Source: Thermoleophilia bacterium
Lineage (GTDB): Bacteria; Actinomycetota; Thermoleophilia; Gaiellales; Gaiellaceae
Assembly (NCBI GenBank): GCA_014534415.1
Contig: JACVRM010000044.1
Coordinates: forward strand, 1-13,359
DNA length: 13,359 nt
Reading direction: 5' to 3'
Of the stretch, positions 12,260 through 13,359 are shown one piece after another. Within the stretch, counting starts at the first letter, position 1, and each line of letters opens with the position of its first letter. The notes under the pieces were generated by a model. It was not told where the DNA came from. It searched no databases and saw nothing but the letters and a program-made list of their open reading frames with translations. The position numbers and the translations under genes were made by a program.

Positions 12260-12611
12260 GGAGATCGTCGAGTCCACGCGTGCTGCCGGCGCCCGCGTCG
12301 AGCGGCGCGTGGCGTGGCACTACCGGCTGCGCGGGTATCGGATAGTCGCTCGGAACGCACGTGCCGGGGGGTACGAAATCGACCTGATCGCCCGGCGCGG
12401 GCAGCGCCTCGTCGTCTGCGAGGTGAAGTCGAAGGCGGGCGAGGAGTTCGGCGATTCGGCCGAGATGGTCGACGAGGAGAAGCAACGCCGTCTCCGGCGG
12501 GCCGCCGACGCCTGGCTCGCGGCGCACCCGGACTTCGCCGCTCTCGACGTGCGGTTCGACGTCGTGGCGGTGTCCTCGCAACGCATCGTGCGCATCGCGG
12601 ACGCGTTCTAG
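12228..12611 (+). CDS. YraN / UPF0102 family PD-(D/E)XK nuclease-like protein
   Basis: A 127-residue member of the UPF0102 (YraN) family, commonly encoded next to rnhB. The fold is nuclease-like, but the cellular role is not firmly established. The PD-(D/E)XK residues are visible as E50 and D52 in GGYEIDLIARRG, and E65-x-K67 in VVCEVKSK. The usual GYRIVARNAR strand precedes them (36-45), and a helix-rich end with DEEKQRRLRRAADAWL follows. ATG 12228 lies inside rnhB (32-nt overlap). It gives about 24 residues before the conserved helix, a normal to slightly long N-terminus. A clean AAGGAG (12258-12263) sits just after it but has no suitable start codon at the right distance. DUF6886 follows 2 nt after the stop. 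Confidence 0.88.
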   Translation: MPKALTHFPRKEIVESTRAAGARVERRVAWHYRLRGYRIVARNARAGGYEIDLIARRGQRLVVCEVKSKAGEEFGDSAEMVDEEKQRRLRRAADAWLAAHPDFAALDVRFDVVAVSSQRIVRIADAF

Positions 12612-12613
12612 TC

Positions 12614-13180
12614 GTGGCCGTTCGGGCACCGGCGCCGCCGTACGAGGGCGAAGGGCCGCACGCGCTCTGGCACGTCAGCGAGGACGATTCGATCAGCCGC
12701 TTCCGTCCGCACCGGAGCGCCACTGCATTGACCGACGAAGAGCTCGTGTGGGCGATCGACAGCCGGCACCTGCCGCTCTTCTGGTACCCGCGCGACTGTC
12801 CGCGGGCGACGTTCTGGCCGCATTCGGGGACGGCGGACGCGGACTTCGAGCGCTTCCTGGACGGTGTGGGTGGTCGTCGCGTGCACGCGGTGGAGCTCGC
12901 CTGGATCGAGCGGATTCGCGCCGCCCGCGTCGTTGCCTACCGGCTCCGCGAAGAGACGTTCGAGCCACATCCCGAGGTCGGCGGGTACTGGGTGAGCCGG
13001 GCGGAGGTCGAGCCCCTCGACCTCGTCGAGCTCGGCGACCTCGTCGCACTGCACGTCTCGGCCGGGATCGAGCTGCGCCTCCTCGCCAATCTATGGCCGT
13101 TGTGGGACCGGGTGGTCGCCTCGACGCTCGCGTTCAGCGGCTGCCGCCTCCAGAACGCGGCGCCGCGGCCGGCCGGCTGA
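12614..13180 (+). CDS. DUF6886-type protein of unknown function
   Basis: A 188-residue soluble protein without signal peptide or membrane segment. I associate it, from memory, with the DUF6886 family. Recognisable pieces are LWHVSEDDSISRFRPH (18-33), VWAIDSRHLPLFWYPRDCPR (45-64), RVHAVELAWIE (89-99), GGYWVSRAEVEPL (123-135) and a C-terminal ELRLLANLWPLWDRVVAS plus STLAFSGCRLQNAAPR (170-185). The conserved His/Ser/Asp/Arg pattern and the wording of the family suggest a domain related in shape to small ADP-ribosyl or RES-like folds, but this is a guess and no function is claimed. GTG 12614 is 2 nt after the yraN stop, so it is co-translated with the upstream group. It ends in the left arm of a terminator-like hairpin. 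Confidence 0.75.
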   Translation: MAVRAPAPPYEGEGPHALWHVSEDDSISRFRPHRSATALTDEELVWAIDSRHLPLFWYPRDCPRATFWPHSGTADADFERFLDGVGGRRVHAVELAWIERIRAARVVAYRLREETFEPHPEVGGYWVSRAEVEPLDLVELGDLVALHVSAGIELRLLANLWPLWDRVVASTLAFSGCRLQNAAPRPAG

Positions 13181-13225
13181 CGCGGGGGGCGGCCGTTCGG
13201 CCGCCCCCGGGACCCCACGCGTCAG
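13177..13225. terminator. Symmetrical hairpin between convergent genes (likely bidirectional terminator)
   Basis: The core is GGGGGCGGCC (13185-13194), GTTC loop, GGCCGCCCCC (13199-13208): ten perfect GC pairs. Outside it CTGACGCG (13177-13184) and CGCGTCAG (13218-13225) are also exact reverse complements, with a 9-nt bulge on the right side. The TGA of the plus-strand gene and the TGA of the minus-strand gene lie in the two outer arms. There is no T-tract, which is common for actinobacterial terminators. Confidence 0.7.
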
Positions 13226-13359
13226 TCCTTGGCGTGCTGCGCGACGCAGCGGCCGAAGGCGTTCGACTTGTTGGCGTTCGTGCCGTACTTGTTGCGGAAC
13301 GCGGTCGGATTTGCCGCCCGCTCCGCCTTGCACATCTTCGCGGCGTTGATGACCGCCTG
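13222..13359 (-). CDS. C-terminal end of a small KYGTN/NAFG-motif protein (N-terminus outside window)
   Basis: The minus-strand frame is open from the right edge and ends in TGA (plus strand TCA 13222-13224), giving 45 visible residues. The sequence includes INAAKMCKAERAANPTAF, then NKYGTNANKSNAFGRCVAQH near the end. The pattern of a first Cys, Phe, KYGTN, NAFG, second Cys recurs, as I recall, in short proteins of Solirubrobacterales/Gaiellales, often secreted and of unknown function. The two cysteines could pair. Start, signal peptide and total length cannot be seen here. Confidence 0.65.
   Translation of the reverse strand, partial: QAVINAAKMCKAERAANPTAFRNKYGTNANKSNAFGRCVAQHAKD

Noticed and set aside
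12258..12263. Clean AAGGAG Shine-Dalgarno just after the rnhB stop as a start marker for yraN.
   Set aside because: No ATG, GTG or TTG lies in frame at 4-12 nt, so it cannot set the yraN start; ATG 12228 is retained.
1..13359. CRISPR array, tRNA/rRNA genes, insertion sequence, integrase or attachment sites.
   Set aside because: I found no repeat-spacer series, no T-loop/anticodon pattern, no transposase or recombinase motif and no flanking direct repeats around the reverse block.

Overview
The window is a high-GC, gene-dense bacterial segment, most likely from a deep-branching actinobacterium (Actinomycetota, probably class Thermoleophilia, Gaiellales/Solirubrobacterales type). This placement is inferred from the gene order smc-ftsY-ffh-rpsP-khpA-rimM-trmD-lepB-rplS-rnhB-yraN, the heavy use of GTG starts (9 GTG and 1 TTG among the 15 full-length genes called), the actinobacterial SMC tail, and a small KYGTN/NAFG-type protein at the right edge that I associate with that class.

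Layout. 1-2116 (+): the C-terminal part of smc, then ftsY. 2113-7025 (-): a reverse-oriented block of four genes, read from right to left: a dodecin-like protein, a 1010-residue class III cyclase/AAA-type ATPase/TPR protein, a 118-residue peptide that looks like a RiPP precursor, and a SagB-type FMN dehydrogenase. 7102-12611 (+): ffh, rpsP, khpA, rimM, trmD, lepB, rplS, rnhB and yraN, the conserved SRP, ribosome-maturation and secretion group. 12614-13180 (+): a DUF6886-type protein. 13222-13359 (-): the C-terminal end of an incomplete small protein. A symmetrical hairpin separates the last two convergent genes. No intergenic stretch exceeds 200 bp; the longest is lepB-rplS.

The unusual part is the reverse block. 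Precursor-like peptide, SagB-type dehydrogenase and cyclase/ATPase/TPR protein match, from memory, a cassette predicted only by TIGRFAM models (putative modified peptide / peptide modification system cyclase / peptide maturation dehydrogenase, TIGR04509-04511) and, to my knowledge, without a known product. The peptide has an NHLP-like leader, no cysteine, and a core built from [A/V]PFxP repeats followed by an aromatic stretch. No YcaO, radical SAM enzyme, peptidase or transporter is present, and housekeeping genes bound the block on both sides. Oxidation of the peptide by the dehydrogenase, under cyclic-nucleotide or ATPase-dependent control, is therefore the simplest reading (inference).

Second theme: expression signals. 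At least five starts have a TANNNT hexamer 6-9 nt upstream and no Shine-Dalgarno, which suggests leaderless transcripts. rpsP instead has its ribosome binding site locked inside a strong hairpin, and the lepB-rplS gap holds several hairpins.
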